A stretch of 64,000 bases of DNA. It comes from Gnetum montanum (lineage: Eukaryota > Streptophyta > Gnetopsida > Gnetales > Gnetaceae). A program made the position numbers and the translations under genes. Location of the stretch: positions 243,797 through 307,796 of the forward strand of contig MNCI01013737.1 of NCBI GenBank assembly GCA_015680685.1. Reading direction: 5' to 3'. Below are positions 24,679 through 37,686 of this stretch, piece after piece (position 1 is the first letter of the stretch; the number at the start of each line of letters is the position of its first letter). The notes under the pieces are model-generated. The model was not told where the DNA came from and did not search any database. It was given only the letters and a program-made list of their open reading frames with translations.

Positions 24679-25674
24679 AGGGGCCAATGAAACATCCAAA
24701 AAAAAATTTGAAGTCATTATTGCTTCACCAGGCCTTGCAATTTGTGCGGCACCATAGCAGTTCTTCAAGAAGATAACATTCTAAGTTCAAGTTGGCTAGT
24801 TCGAAAAATTTTCTACTTTAGGTGTAAAAGGCTCTATGGGTCATCCTGCCTGTCCACCTAAGTAGCTTGCCCAGCCAATAGCCTACTTAGAAATAGTGCA
24901 CAGAGTTAGCAGTAGCATTCTAGATGCACGAAATAGTTCAACAAGTTTTCTAAGTCATGAAGTCTACTATGCTACACTACGCCTCACTATGTAGCATAGC
25001 AAGCTTCAAAAGATGACTGCAGAACGAAGTGCTATGCCACACTATGCCACGTAATGTAGCTAGCGTGGCAATATCTTCACCATCAATTCCCCACATCCAA
25101 TTTCAAGTCCTTCAACAATGTCCCTTTTTGTTAGGAAGTGGTGGACCATGTCTGCTGCTACGCTACATTGAGCTACAAGGTGCAGCGAGATGTAGTAATC
25201 CTACGGAAGAGATAGAAAGTAGCTCAAAGAGCAGAATTAGCAAGTTTGCAAGTCTTGCGAAAGTAAAGTTCGCAAATCGACAAATCTTTCGCGACTAAGG
25301 CTAGTTGCTATGCTACGCTACACTACGTAGTGTAGCATAGTGTAGCAAGCATGCAACACACATGTAGCAGAATGCATGACAAGATGCTACGCTACACCAA
25401 GCATGTTATGGTACAAAGCACAGCAGGGAATGCCAATGGCTGTGGGACATCAATGCACTTCACCTAATTGGACCATTGGCACACATCTCCAAATGCTAAT
25501 GGTGCAATTATGATGCAATTACAGCATGGAAGAGTCACAGTTACAACATAATAGGCTTGCGTTACAATGGTCATGTAGGTCCAATGGTCTTACATGGCAC
25601 ATGTGGCATCAGCAAGTCAACGTGGGCCCAAGGCATGTGGTGTCCAAACCATCCCTTCTATGTGCCCTTGATCC

Positions 25675-25682
25675 TATAAATA
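25675..25682 (+). promoter_or_regulatory. LTR TATA box (C)
   Basis: TATAAATA lies within CCTATAAATACCCC, collinear with B. Confidence 0.8.
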
Positions 25683-26360
25683 CCCCAACAAGCAGCATTC
25701 AAAGTGTTGGGAATTGTTTCCAAGAAACAACATTCAAACATGAGGAATTCTCCTCGATTCCTTGACTTTTCATCTCCCTGGCATTTACTCTAGCATTCAA
25801 ATTTCATTTCATGCGCATTGTAACATCAAGCATTGTAAGCTTTCTATTTGACACTACAAATAGCTAGCATTTTTAGCTGGCATTTTGTCCCATCCCCTTT
25901 CTACCACCTTGGTAGAATCCCTACATTGTCAATGCCCAAGGCCGAACCCAAGCGCATAACCTGTTTTTCTCTACATGTCTTGGTTACCCTCGGGATCTCT
26001 GCACTCTACCACACCGTGCAACCGATTGTATCCACCTTGATAGAGCAAGTTTGTAACTTCGGAGTGCTGAATTTTTCTAACTACATTTTACTTTGTTTTC
26101 TTACTTATTGTCGTGTGTCACATTATTTCCTACTTTATTTACTTTCAAGCATTACTTCACATTTTCATTCCTTCTTTCAAACCATATGTTGCAAAAGGCT
26201 ATATAGATGCTGATAAAGTCCCTATCTGATTGACCAGACCATTTAGGGTGCCCCGTATCTGCACACAACCAGCATAGCCCTCCCGCAGGTACGGGGTCGA
26301 AACTGTTGTGCCCGCTGACCCCTCGGTGTTTTCCTGTCGTCGATGTTTTCAGTCACTATA

Positions 26361-27440
26361 GTTGTGACACGAAGAGCATACCAGTTGCATTAGTATAGAA
26401 AAAGTAGAAAATGCAAGCAATTTTTAGCATAACAACGCGAAAGCAAATAACACTACTACTTACCCGCTTTCAGGTCCACCTGCTGAAGGCAACAAATCAT
26501 GTCATCAATAATCCCCTACATAAACATGAACTTGTCAGGGATTTCAGCCCATGATTCTACATGAATCGGAGAGGGTCCTATAGCATTAATAGTAGCATTT
26601 TTCACATAACCAAACACATTAGCAATGACCAAAATAGACCATGACAAGGTAGACATACTACCGAACTCACCAACGTCCAATTGCAGTCTCTCATCTTGCT
26701 AATGCCAGATGATGGCAGTATCCATGCTAGAGGTTCCTTCCATGTCCCTACGGACCTCCTCTTCATGTGCTAGTGCTTTTTATTTAAGGAGACCAATGTC
26801 TTTTTCATTCAAGGGAGGCTTCTCTTCACTAGTAGGAGGATTCTCCCTAATAACGAGAGCCCCTATCTTAACCGTAGGAGCTTCCCTCTTGTTGACTAGG
26901 AATATCCTCTCCGAGATTGGGGCCTTCGTGTCTTTATTCATCACCCCCATCTTAGGGGTCGACACCTCTTCTTCGCTTGCTTCCTCTTCTTCTTCTTCTT
27001 CTGATAGTCAAGAAATGCGTTTGCATTAGTTCAAAGCAAGTTAGCCTAAAGCAGGTGCTACACTATGCTACGCCACCTAGCGTAGCGTAGCATAGCAAAC
27101 AATAGCAAAAAAATAAAAGCCTTACCAATAGGGGGTTGCATCCTCTGTAGTTTGAGTTGTAGTCTTCACCACTCCTCTTCCTCTGCGCAAAGGGTTTCCT
27201 TAGTTGGAGGAGGCCTCTTTCACCACAACTTGCTGTTTGCAATCTCAGCTATGAAATGCTCACCCCATGACATGCTACCATCCATGGTGGGGGGCATCTC
27301 TCCTATGCTGTCCTAGCCACAAATGTTATGGGCCACTCGATCCTTAGTCGTTACAAAAAATGACTCCCAAATTATTTCTAGGGGATCTTGGGCTCGGGTG
27401 GTCCGAAGGACCTAGAGAATCCATGGTCTAGAAATCCACC
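26361..27440 (-). pseudogene. Antisense cassette gene, element D copy (end of exon 4 to exon 6)
   Basis: Read on the minus strand, the end of exon 4 is about 27,126-27,440 and stops at TTG|GTAAGG, the same donor as in F and close to M's CTTG|GTAAGT. Exon 5 lies around 26,750-27,010. It starts with a run of Glu residues and is acidic, as in M and F. Exon 6 ends at 26,464 with GCGG|GTAAGTAG and carries the IGP...W-EIPDKF segment matching F (54,264-54,400). The copy is truncated at 26,361 by the LTR of C, and at 27,440 it is joined directly to the RT leader, so exons 1-3 and array A2 are deleted. Plus-strand Ser-rich frames here are shadows of the acidic exon. Confidence 0.75.
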
Positions 27441-30400
27441 ACGATCTCTCCACACCCTTAACATTAGCAGGTTCACATGGTAAGCTCATGAGACAGTTGA
27501 ACCCCAACTTGATCAACTAGGGGTCAACCACAACTAGCACTATAGCAACCTTAGAAGCATCTCCAGACAAGCCCAAGAATCTAGTCCAATCCCTAGACTT
27601 AGAGGCTGGGGATGTAATCGAGGACCCTCCCGTCAAGATGCCTATGACCACATCTAAGGGGGAGATAAAAATGTTAAAATGCAGCTCCCTCCTAGAAGCA
27701 CAAATGCATATATGCACAACAATGTAGCCAAGATTCTACAAGACAACATCAATGCCTTCACATGGTCATACAGTGACATGCTGGGTCTAGATCCACGGCT
27801 GATTCAGCACAACATTTTCCTAGACCCGTGCATGAAGGCATCCAAGAAGAAGGCTTGTAAATTTAAGTCAGAAATCGCACTAACCATGAGGGATGAAATT
27901 AGCAAGCTATACCAAGCTGGTTTCATCCATGTAGTTGACTACTCGAAATGGGTGTCCAACATCATTGTGGTTTCGAAGAAAATGGAAGGAATATGAATCT
28001 ATATAGACTTCCGAGACTTGAACAAGGCAATGATCAAGGATGATTTTCCACTTCCAAGAATCGATCAGGTCATTGACACCACGACTGATCCACTTTGCTA
28101 TCCTTCATGGATGGTTTCTCTGGATACAATCAAATCTACTTTAACCTAGAGCACCAGCTGAAAAAAACCTTCATGACCCCATGGGGCACTTTCTGCTACA
28201 CCATGATGCCCTTTGGGCTCAACAATGCCAGAGCAACCTACCAGCGAGCCATGACCTACATCTTCAATGACTATATCCTAGAAACATTAAATGACTATGT
28301 GGATGATATAGAAGTCAAGTCCAAGGAGGCAACTAATCACCCACGTGACCTAGGAGAAGTCCTCATGTGTTGCCAAATGCATGACTTATCCCTCAATCCT
28401 AAGAAGTGCATCTTCGGGGTGAAAATTGGGCGCATGTTAGGGTTCATGGTATCGGAGGCCAGAATACAGGTGGATCCTGACAAAGTAAAGGCCATTGTCA
28501 ACCTAGCACCTCCCAAAAACCTTAAGGAGTTACATGGTTTACAAGGCAGGGTGCAATTCATTTGAAGGTTTGTAGCAAGGTTGACCGAAAATTTACACTC
28601 CATGCAACATCTTTTAAAGAAGGGGGTTAACTTCAAGTGGACAACCTAGTGTCAATAGGCCTTCAACAACCTGAAGGAGGAGCTTTTACACCTACCAATT
28701 ATGCATCTACTACAAAGGAATAAACCCTTCTTCATCTACCTCGCCACCTCTAACACATCCATCGCGGCATTGCTATGTCAAAAATGAGACAATGATTCTA
28801 AGATACTAGTGTATTATCTAAGCCATGCACTAATAGCGCACAAGGAAAAATATAATGAAGTGGAGAGGAATTTCCTTGCCTTAGTGTTCGCACTAAAAAA
28901 GTGGAGGCATTACCTATTTCGCAGTAAAACTAACATTGTTTACAAAAGTAACATACTCTAGGCTATCACTAACAACCTATATGAAAGTATCAGGATAGCC
29001 CGATGGAAGGTGATAACCACGGAGTTTGATTTATACTATGTAAGTTAATCGTTGATGAAGGGTTAAGCCATAGCAACCAAACTCATGGGCTTGCTATTTG
29101 ATGACCAAGAAACCATAGACCCCAAATTCCTGGACAAATACGTTATAAATATCAACATTGTCCCATCGCATTTGGAAGCCACTTTACACTTCAACGGTGC
29201 CTCAGCTACACGAGGAGGTAGTGCAACTTCCGTCATCACTTTCCCCTCTGGGGAAATGCATCCATCCGCTTATCATTTTGCATTCCCTTGCACCAACAAT
29301 GTGGTAGTGTATGAGGGGTTACTAAGAGGCCTCTTAACTACCCAAGCACTGTGCATACAACACCTAGCAATCCACAGAGATTCACAATTAGTTGTGAATC
29401 AAATCACTGAGGTCTACGCCTACAAGGATACACACCTGCAACCCTACTGCGACCTAGCAAAAACCATGCTTAAGCAATTTGCAACCACATATGTGCAACA
29501 TGTTCCATGCAATATAAACACCGTGGTAGATGCCTTAGCTACCCTTACGTTAAACATTCCATTACATTCCTTTGCAAACCTACCAACTTTGATTATCAAA
29601 TGCATAGTGCCTATCACCCAAGTCGAAGACATTGCCTCTATCAGTGCTGCGAATGCCCAGGAGTGGTATGCCAACATTAAATCTTACCTACAACATGGAA
29701 AACCCCCAGGTGGATTGACATCTACCTAGAGAGATGAAATCTATAAGCATGCCTGGCAATACATGCTCATGGGAAATGACGTCCTGTGCCGACATTCCTA
29801 TGATGTGTTATTACTAGCATGTGTGGATGGGGAGCAGGTGTAGAAGGTAGTTAATGAAGTGCATGAGGGGTTGTGCGGAAAACAACATAGCACCTAGGGC
29901 TATGGATGCAAAAATCAAACACCTAGGGTACTAATGGCCCCACATGGAATGTGACTGCCTATCAAAAGTCAAGACGTGCGACACATGCCAGAGATACACA
30001 AATCTTATACACGTAGCACCCATGAACCTACACCCAACATAGATCACCTGGCCCTTCCAACGATGGGTGTTAGACCTCATAGGGCCTACCACGCCTAAGT
30101 CCTCCGCATGGCATAGTTTCATTATCACAACCATTGAGTACTTTACCAAGTGGGTGGAAGCTATCCCCCTAAGGAAAATGATGTCTTAGCAAATTTTCCA
30201 TTTCATACTAGACAACATCATAACAAGGTTTGGGCTTCCAATGACTGTTGTGATCGACAATGGGCAACAGTTCAGTAGTACAAAAACCTGAATCTTCTGC
30301 AACAACCTAGGCATTAGGTAATCATTCTTCTTCCCTTATTAGCCATAGTTGAATGGACAGGAAAAGGCTACAAATAAGTCCATCATCAACTAGTATGCAA

Positions 30401-30893
30401 CAGCAAGAGGCGGTGGCACGAGTAAATCCTCTACATTCTGTGGGCCTACCAGACGATGCCCAAAATCGCAATAAGTAAGATCCCTTACAGCCTTGTTTAT
30501 GGATCTAAAGCTATGTTGCCTCTTGAGTTATAGGTACCATCACTTTGGATGATCCTTTCTAACATCATGAGAGAATTCTAGAACAATGATTCATGGATCA
30601 TCGACCTCGACTCAATAGAGGAGGAGCACGTGCAGATGCTGAGACACATAGAGCACCACCAGAGCAAGTAGTAGTAAAAACACCGTGCAGACCTGCATCG
30701 GTGGCTAGTGTAGAAGGGAGACCTCATCCTAAAGGTCACTCATGAGCATGTAAGAAAATTCTTAGCCAACTGGGAAGGTCCTTACGTGGTCACTAAAGCC
30801 TTTGAAAATGGAGCCTTCAAGCTAGCAGACATGGACGACAACGGGTTCACCAACCTGGTGAATCACTCGTACCTCAAGCCATACTATGTCTGA
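27440..30893 (+). pseudogene. Element D: pol remnant (RT, RNase H, aRNH, integrase)
   Basis: The RT leader starts right after the truncated antisense exon. RT is at about 27,600-28,570 with YVDD at 28,296-28,307. The gag-pol RNase H is at about 28,590-28,990. The aRNH is at 29,085-29,729, the longest open stretch, with FNGASATRGGS in which the first Asp is Asn. The integrase zinc-finger region is near 29,860-30,000 and the core is at about 30,060-30,530. The catalytic-region IDNGQQF shows a Pro-to-Gln change, and part of the Glu-containing helix is deleted near 30,390. The frame ends at TGA 30,891-30,893. Multiple stops are present. It is closest to B and C. Confidence 0.92.
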
Positions 30894-30904
30894 AGCACAA
30901 CGAC

Positions 30905-31210
30905 AACCACCACCACCCACTACAACAATAAACTTGTAGCGGCACCGAGCAACATCTGCAATGACATTAAACTAGCGGCATCGAGCAGCATCCACAATGA
31001 CATTAAAATAGCAACATCGAGCAGCATTTGCAATGATGTTAAACTAGCGACATCAAGCAGCATCCGCTACAATGTTAAATTGGCAACAACAACAAGCAAC
31101 ATCCACTATGACATTAAACTAGCATGTATGGTCTACTAGGACCTTAAACCAGCATAGCGGTCCGCTGGGACCTTAAACTAGCACATGGTCTACCAAGACC
31201 TTAAACTAGG
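30905..31210 (+). repeat. A3 array after pol (element D)
   Basis: About ten units with GACATTAAACTAGCGRCATCGAGCAGCATCC-type spacing, then CTAGGACCTTAAACYAGCA units. It is collinear with B and C. Confidence 0.85.
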
Positions 31211-32204
31211 TTTGCACCACCTCCCCAACATGCATCTGTGCCAAGTACACATCAAACGAGCATGCATAATGCTGATGCATGGGTGGGGCATCGTAGTTCA
31301 AGAATGTGGCCCACGAAGCAATGGGGACATGCTCTGGAATGCACATGATACCACTACCCTTGGCATTGTGCTTACCCTCTGGAGATGTTGTACGACATTG
31401 CACTGGTCCTTCGGACCTACCGTTACAATGGCCCCTTGCCCTGACAGTAGTTCCTCAGCCAATGCCTGCAGCTCGAGTTCCGACAGTATTGTGGGCTAGC
31501 CACAATACTATTATCCTTTGGCCCTCTACCAATGATGTTTGACTATATGGCAGCTGATCCCATTGCTGAACTAAGAATGCATGCCTGTGGCAAAGATTCT
31601 AGTGCATCCGCACTCATAGCGGTGCCTCCGAGGCCAATTCCTCCACGTCGATGCTACCAAGGCTGCTACTAGCCTTCCTACTTTGGACATCGCACACCAG
31701 CAATGATGTCTAAGAGCTTCAATAATGCCTATAGCTAGCAAGACCTTTGCCCCCAAGGGCACATATTTCCATAACATCAAATGCTATAGTGTCACGAAGT
31801 CAGTGCCTCGACTAGCTTGACTACTCCAGAGTGCAACTCCCATGACATGCGTAATGCAGCTCGCTGCCTAGGAAACATCAGTGCAAGTTCCATGACATGT
31901 GTAACACAGCTCGCTGCATGGAACACATCTGTAGGTAGGTCGAAACCCTACATAGATGTAATACAACTCATCCTGGTAAAGACACCTATCCCACGGGAGG
32001 TTGAAGGATAGTTGAAGCAAAGATGAAAATGCACACGACTCCCTCATGAGCACTCCTACGAGGGATTCAACTAAACCTCATCTTTTCCCTTCTCCTATGC
32101 CTCCTTCCTCCCTACTTAACCTCTTCACTCCAATGCAACACTCTCAAGTGCAGCCAAACGACGTCTCGACACTCACCGAGTGACAACCTCAGCATTTTTC
32201 CTTC
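31211..32204. other. Element D 3' untranslated region
   Basis: Collinear with B and C. It contains a minus-strand ORF at 31,571-31,780 and a local duplication of about 60 bp around 31,825-31,925 (two near-identical CATGACATGYGTAAYRCAGCTCGCTGC stretches). Confidence 0.6.
31571..31780 (-). CDS. Small reverse-strand ORF in the 3' UTR (D copy), unknown product
   Basis: This 69-codon frame beginning MMLWKYVPLGAKVLLAIG is collinear with the C copy at 24,072-24,260 and shares the HHCWCAMSK stretch. It has no recognised domain, signal peptide or membrane segment. Whether it is expressed cannot be told from sequence. Treat it as a conserved reading frame rather than a proven gene. Confidence 0.3.
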   Translation of the reverse strand: MMLWKYVPLGAKVLLAIGIIEALRHHCWCAMSKVGRLVAALVASTWRNWPRRHRYECGCTRIFATGMHS

Positions 32205-32220
32205 TGCGATGTTTCATATT

Positions 32221-32264
32221 CTTTGTTGACATCTATCGAGCCCATTCTCCAGACGTCGACAAAG
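32221..32264 (+). repeat. LTR 5'-proximal inverted repeat (D)
   Basis: The arms are CTTTGTTGACATCT and AGACGTCGACAAAG, pairing over 14 positions with wobble. This is the best-preserved subfamily-2 copy. Confidence 0.75.
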
Positions 32265-33244
32265 AGGGGACAATGAAACACCCCAAAAATTTGAAGGCAT
32301 GCATGCTTTACCATGCCTTGCAATTTGTGTAGTGCTACAACAGTTCTTCGAGAGGAGAATGCTCTGAATTCAGGTCGGCCTGTTCAGCAAGTTTTCTACT
32401 TTAGATGTAAACAGGCTCTACAGATCATCCTTGCTAACCACCTAAGTAGATTACCTAGCCAAAAGCCTACTCAAAAGCAATGCATGGAGTTGACAACAAT
32501 GCCCAAGATGTGCGAAAATAGTTTGGCAAGTTTTCTAAGTCACGAAGTTTGCTACGCTATGCTACACCTTACTATATAGCATAGCAAGCTTTAGAAAATG
32601 ATTACAGAATGAAGTGCCACACTATGCTACACTACGTAGCATAGCGTATCATGCTGAAGTCTATACAACCAGTTTCATCGCCCAACTTCAAGTCCTTCAA
32701 CAATGTCCCTTTCTATCAAGAAGCGGTGGACCATGTCTGCTGCTACGCTATGTTGAGCTACATGGTGCAGCGAGGCATAGCAATACTCTGGAGGAGATAG
32801 AAGGAAACTCAAAGGGCAAGATCAACAAGTCTACAATTCTTGCAATGTAGGAAACAAAGTTTGCATATTGGCAAAGTTTTTGCAACTAAGGCCAGTCTCT
32901 ATGCTACGCTACGCTACATAGCGTAGCAAGCATGCAGCCTACATGTAGTGGAATGCACGGCAAGGTGCTACGCTACACCAAACATGCTACGTTATGAAGC
33001 ATAGCAAAGCATGTGGGTGGGTGTGTGACATCAATGCACTTTACCTAATTGAACTGTTGGCACATGTCTCTAGATGTTGATGGAAGAATTACGGAAAGGA
33101 AAGCTCATAGTTATGGCGTGGCAGACTTGCATTACAATGGTCATGTATGTCCAATGGTCATGCAGGCATGTGCAACATAGAAAATTAAATGTGGGCCCGA
33201 GGAACATGGCATCCAAATCACCCTTTTTGCATGTCCTCTAGCCC

Positions 33245-33252
33245 TATAAATA
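33245..33252 (+). promoter_or_regulatory. LTR TATA box (D)
   Basis: TATAAATA lies within CCCTATAAATACTCC. Confidence 0.8.
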
Positions 33253-33913
33253 CTCCAATGAGCAACATTCAAAGGAATTTTTGACCTTTTGGCCTGGTTG
33301 GAACCTTGTAACTTCCAGCACTTGTGGTACTTCTGGCTCTCTTCCACACACGGTTGGTCCCGGAGACCTCTCTGTGACATTTAGCATTGTAAGCTTTCTA
33401 TTTGACACTACAAAAAATTAGCATTCTTAGTTGGAATTTTGTTCTATCCCCTTTCTACCACTTTGGTAGAATCCTCACATTATCAACTCCCAAGTCCACA
33501 CCCAAGCGCACAACCATCTTTGCTTTACACGTCTTGGTTACTCTCGGGATCTTTGCACTTCACGACGCTGTGCAACTAACCGTATCCATCCTGATAGAGC
33601 AAACTTGTAGCTTTGGAGTAGTGCATTTTTCTAACTACATTTTACTTTGTTTCCTACTTATTACTATGTTTTACTCTATTCTCTGTTTCCTTTTCATTTA
33701 AGAATTACATCGCATTATCATTTCTGTTTTCAAACTACACATTGCAAAAGGCTATATAGACACCGACTAAGTCCCTTTCTGATCGACTAGACTGTTCAGG
33801 GCACCTCATATCTGCTCACACCTAGCACGGCCCTCCTGTGGATACGGGGTCAAAATTGTTGCGACCACCAACCCCTCGATGTTTTTCAAACACCAACATT
33901 TTCGGTTGCTACA

Positions 33914-35437
33914 CTTGGCATTTTCCTATACGAACAATGTGGTAGAATACGAGGGGCTCCTTAGGGGACTATTAGCAGCTAGAGAACTGAACATCCAACA
34001 CTGGCAATCTGAGGCGATTCAATGCTCATTGTCAATCAAATCATAGAAATCTATGCTTGCAAAGCCGTGCATCTACAACCCTATTGTGATATGGCTAAAT
34101 ATCTTCTAAAACAACTGACAATGACTAACGTCTGACACGTGCCACGTAGTGAGAACACTATAGCTAATGCACTAGCTACACTAGCTTTATACGTGCCACC
34201 ACATTTGTTCGTGACCTTGCCTACTTTAATGATGGAATGTACAGATCCTGTCATCCAAGTGGCGCAAATCTCTTCCTTAAGTGTGGAAGGAATGCCAGAA
34301 TGGTACGATAACATTATGGAGACAGTACTCTATGTAGGCGCTCTTTTGATGGGGCATTATTAACCTGCGTTAATAACGACCAAGTGCAAACTATAGTTAG
34401 TGAAGTCCATGAGGGTCTATGTGGAGGACACATAGCCCCACAAGCCATGGCCACTAAAATCAGACGCTTAGGTTATTACTAGCTATACATGGAACGAGAT
34501 TGCCTTACCAAAGTTAAGACATGTGACACATGCCAGCGTTATGCAAATCTAATATACATGTCACCAACTAAGCTGCATACTACACAGAACAATGATGGGG
34601 ACTAGACATCATAGGCCCCATCATGCCTAAGTCTTCTGCAGGACATAGTTTCATTATCATTGCCACTAAATACTTCATGAAGTGGGTCGAGGCTATTCCC
34701 CTACGAAAGACTACATCTCAACAGGTTTTCCATTTTATCTTGGATAACATAGTAACCAGGTTTGGGCTTCCATGACTATTATGACTGACAATGGGCCACA
34801 ATTTAGTAGCACCAAAACCAAATAATTCTACAATAACCTTGCTATTAGGAAATATTTCTCCTCACCTTATTACCCGCAAGAGAATGGTCAAGTAGAAGCA
34901 ACAAACAAGGTGGTTATCAATTTACTAAAAAGGATGCTCAGTAGCAACAAGAAATGATGACATGAGAAAATCCTCTACGTGCTATGGGCCTATTGTATGA
35001 CATGCAGAACAGCTATGGGTAGGACACCCTACAGCCTAGTCTATGGATCTAAAGTAGTGTTGCCCCTTGAACTACAGGTTTCCTCACTACAGATGATCCT
35101 CTCCATGGTTATAAATGAGACTCAACACAATGTGTCCAAGATCGTGGATCTAGACTTAGTGAAGAAGAAATGCATCTAGACACTCGACAGCATCGAAAAA
35201 TATCAAGACAGGTAGAGGCAGAAGCATCATCACAACCTACATCAATGATTGATTAAGAAAGGAGACTTGGTTCTTAAAGTCATTCATGAATTAGTGAGCA
35301 AATTATCTGCAAGCTTTGAATGCCCTTTCTTGGTCATCAACACATATGACAACGGAGCATTCAGGGTAGTAGATATCAATGCCAACAAACTTCCAAATCT
35401 GGTGAATCATATGTACCTGAAGCAGTACCACATTTAG
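33914..35437 (+). pseudogene. Element N: pol fragment (end of aRNH, integrase)
   Basis: The fragment begins in mid-aRNH directly after the LTR of D, at the segment matching FPCTNN-VEYEGLL in B and D. The rest of aRNH runs to about 34,360. Then follow integrase with its zinc-finger region (CDTCQRYAN near 34,525), LDIIGP near 34,600, TDNGPQF near 34,785 and QVEATNK near 34,890, and the C-terminal tail to the stop at 35,435-35,437. All three integrase acidic residues are still readable, but stops and single-base shifts break the frame (for example at 34,770). It is more divergent from B, C and D than they are from one another. Confidence 0.88.
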
Positions 35438-35459
35438 AGGTTAGCTTGGCTTAAATGCA

Positions 35460-35870
35460 AGGTAAAATATCATTTGCTATGACATAAAAATAGTGTTGTA
35501 ACAAACATCTGCTACAATGTAAAACTGGTTGTGTTGTACACGTCTACTATGACATAAAACTGGCATTTCTTGCATGCGTCCACCATGATGCTAAACTGGT
35601 AATGTTTTCGACTGTCCTCCACAACGTAAAATTGGCAAGGTAAGCATCCTTCTTCTGAGACATTAAACCATCATAGACTTGTCCCTGGGTCATGACACAA
35701 AACTAACATCCATAGCATGGTCTGCTAGGACCATAAACTAGCTCTTCCACCATCTGCTACGATGTAAAACTAGCACACTTCAATTTGCCCAGGCTTTAAA
35801 TCAGGACCATGGCCTACTGGGACTTAAAACCAACAATGATTGTCTACCAAGAACTAAAACTGGGATCTAC
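35460..35870 (+). repeat. A3 array after pol (element N)
   Basis: About a dozen divergent units of the form YCYACYATGAYRTAAAACTGGC, sharing the core with the other A3 arrays. Confidence 0.75.
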
Positions 35871-36991
35871 CAGCATACCATCCATGAAACAAGCGGGCCT
35901 AACTGTTCTTGCACGGCATCCTCATCAGACAGAATGGATAGGGCGTTGGATTAGACACAATGTTGCTACCCTCCTAGCATCCTACTGATTCCTTGAATAT
36001 ACTGAAAGGCATACTACTAACCCCTCGGAGATGCTACTACAATGGCCACTTAGAAATTGCATCTCCTAAGGTTAGCTTCACCAATTGGAGCCCCAAGGAA
36101 ACTATGGTCACCCATAGCCTTGGTTGCCTCTAGCCACCACCAACACCAGACTCTAGCTTAGCAAATTCATTTGACTAGCTCCTTTCCTAGTTAGATGGAT
36201 AAGATGAATCTAGCTATTGACGGTGAATTCCTAAGCCACAGTGTCAACAAAGGAATCAATGCCTCTTGCTACGGTCCCCTCTCCATGGCCTACGCTCTAC
36301 TTTTCACTTCGGATGACACTTGTTTTAACAGCCTCCCCAACGATTAGGACAACTAATTTTGTTCTCTATTCTTTGTTACGTTTTGTAGGTTACTTGCTAT
36401 GATAGCATTGTTCAAAAATGCATTCACTAGGAGGGCAAGGCTTCACAGCGTTCTAAGGTAGCTACTTAGACTAGCCTGTGTACTTGGGAGTGCAGACCCT
36501 ACCTTTCCCCACTAGACGCCTTACCTTACTTTCTCCTTCCCTTATCTTTACAACCACCCTTACCTTCTCCTCCTGTTTGTACAAAATGTGAGCATACAGG
36601 AAGCCTTTCACACATGATAACCATCATGTCTATGAACTGGCGTAATGCAACTCTCCTCATGGAATGCATCTATTCCCAAAAAAATTGGGCAAAGCTAGGA
36701 AAAATGGATGAAATACAACTCATCCATGTTATACGGGCATAATGCAACTTGCCTAGGTAAGTCCCACATATACAATATAGTAGCGTAACCTCTCGTGAAA
36801 AAACCTGCAAGAAGTTGTCTAATAATATGTTTGCAAAATATCCTATTCATTCTTGAGTCTTCCCCAAACCTCTCTTCCTCACACTTTTAAAGTCCCCGTT
36901 CTGCCCCTTACACTCCCAACCTTTGCACTTCTAGGCTTGACAGAGCAACATCTGAGAAACAACTGATGAATAGTGCTGGCATCTTTACCTT
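35871..36991. other. Element N 3' untranslated region
   Basis: No gene is recognised. It sits between A3 and the LTR start, is pyrimidine-rich near 36,840-36,990, and is more diverged than the B, C and D equivalents. Confidence 0.5.
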
Positions 36992-37100
36992 TGTGGTGCT
37001 TTGCATTCTTTCTAAATGTCTCTTGGGCAAGCCCTCAAAATGTCAACAAAGAGGTGCCATTGAAACACCATGAAATTTTGAGGCCTCGATGACTTAGCAA
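36992..37100 (+). mobile_element. 3' LTR of element N, first 109 bp
   Basis: It starts TGTGGTGCTTTGCATTC and contains the conserved AACAAAGAGGTGCCATTGAAACACC block, then stops abruptly at 37,100 where the M LTR begins. Its likely continuation is at 52,767-53,876. Confidence 0.7.
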
Positions 37101-37679
37101 TGTATCGTCCGAAATCGTCGGTCTCCGGCTGGAAGGAAATAGAGACCGCGGGATCACAGGACATGCACAGAAGACCCTACCTTCACCTGAAGGTGAGTTG
37201 GAATAAATGAAGGTAGAGTACCTTGAGTGGTCCGCACGTGGATTAGACAAGGATTTCCCCAAACGTACACCGAAGTGCTATACACTGGGTTATACGTAAA
37301 CGACGTAACAAGCGTGGATCAAAGTGTAAACAGTGTAACGGATGTGAATAGAGCATAGATGTAAAGAAACGTAAACAGAATAAATGTAATAATTAATGCA
37401 AACAGTAAACGATTTTAGGAAGAAAATGTAACAATGACATTACAGAATAAAAGTACAATGCACCAGTCTAACGTAGTTGTGACTAGAACACAAGGCAGAT
37501 GAAAAGCCCCGCTGGATGCAAGGATGACCGGTTCACACTGTAGGCATAGTGTAGAGGTTGTCTACTCAGCATACAGGGTTTTATAGCATAAAGGGTTTTG
37601 TGCTCTGGTTTGTAGCGTCTCCGCTCTCTGGTATGCTTTTGAATTTTTTGCCAACCCCTGTTCTAGTGAAAAATGGGGC

Positions 37680-37686
37680 TTTTATA
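37680..37686 (-). promoter_or_regulatory. LTR TATA box (M)
   Basis: On the minus strand this is TATAAAA within CCTGTATAAAAGCCCC, just downstream of the GCGTATACGC-rich U3. Confidence 0.7.

Larger units (their letters stand above)
24619..26360 (+). mobile_element. 3' LTR of element C (1742 bp)
   Basis: It starts TGCGGTGTTTCATATTC and ends CAGTCACTATA; the final CA has become TA. Inverted repeat at 24,635-24,678, TATA box at 25,675-25,682, and GCTACG palindromes between 24,960 and 25,420. It is the same length as the B LTR. To the right it abuts an antisense-gene exon of D. Confidence 0.85.
32205..33913 (+). mobile_element. 3' LTR of element D (1709 bp)
   Basis: It starts TGCGATGTTTCATATTC and ends GGTTGCTACA. 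Inverted repeat at 32,221-32,264, GCTACG palindromes between 32,550 and 33,010, TATA box at 33,245-33,252. Its right end abuts an aRNH fragment of N. Confidence 0.85.
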
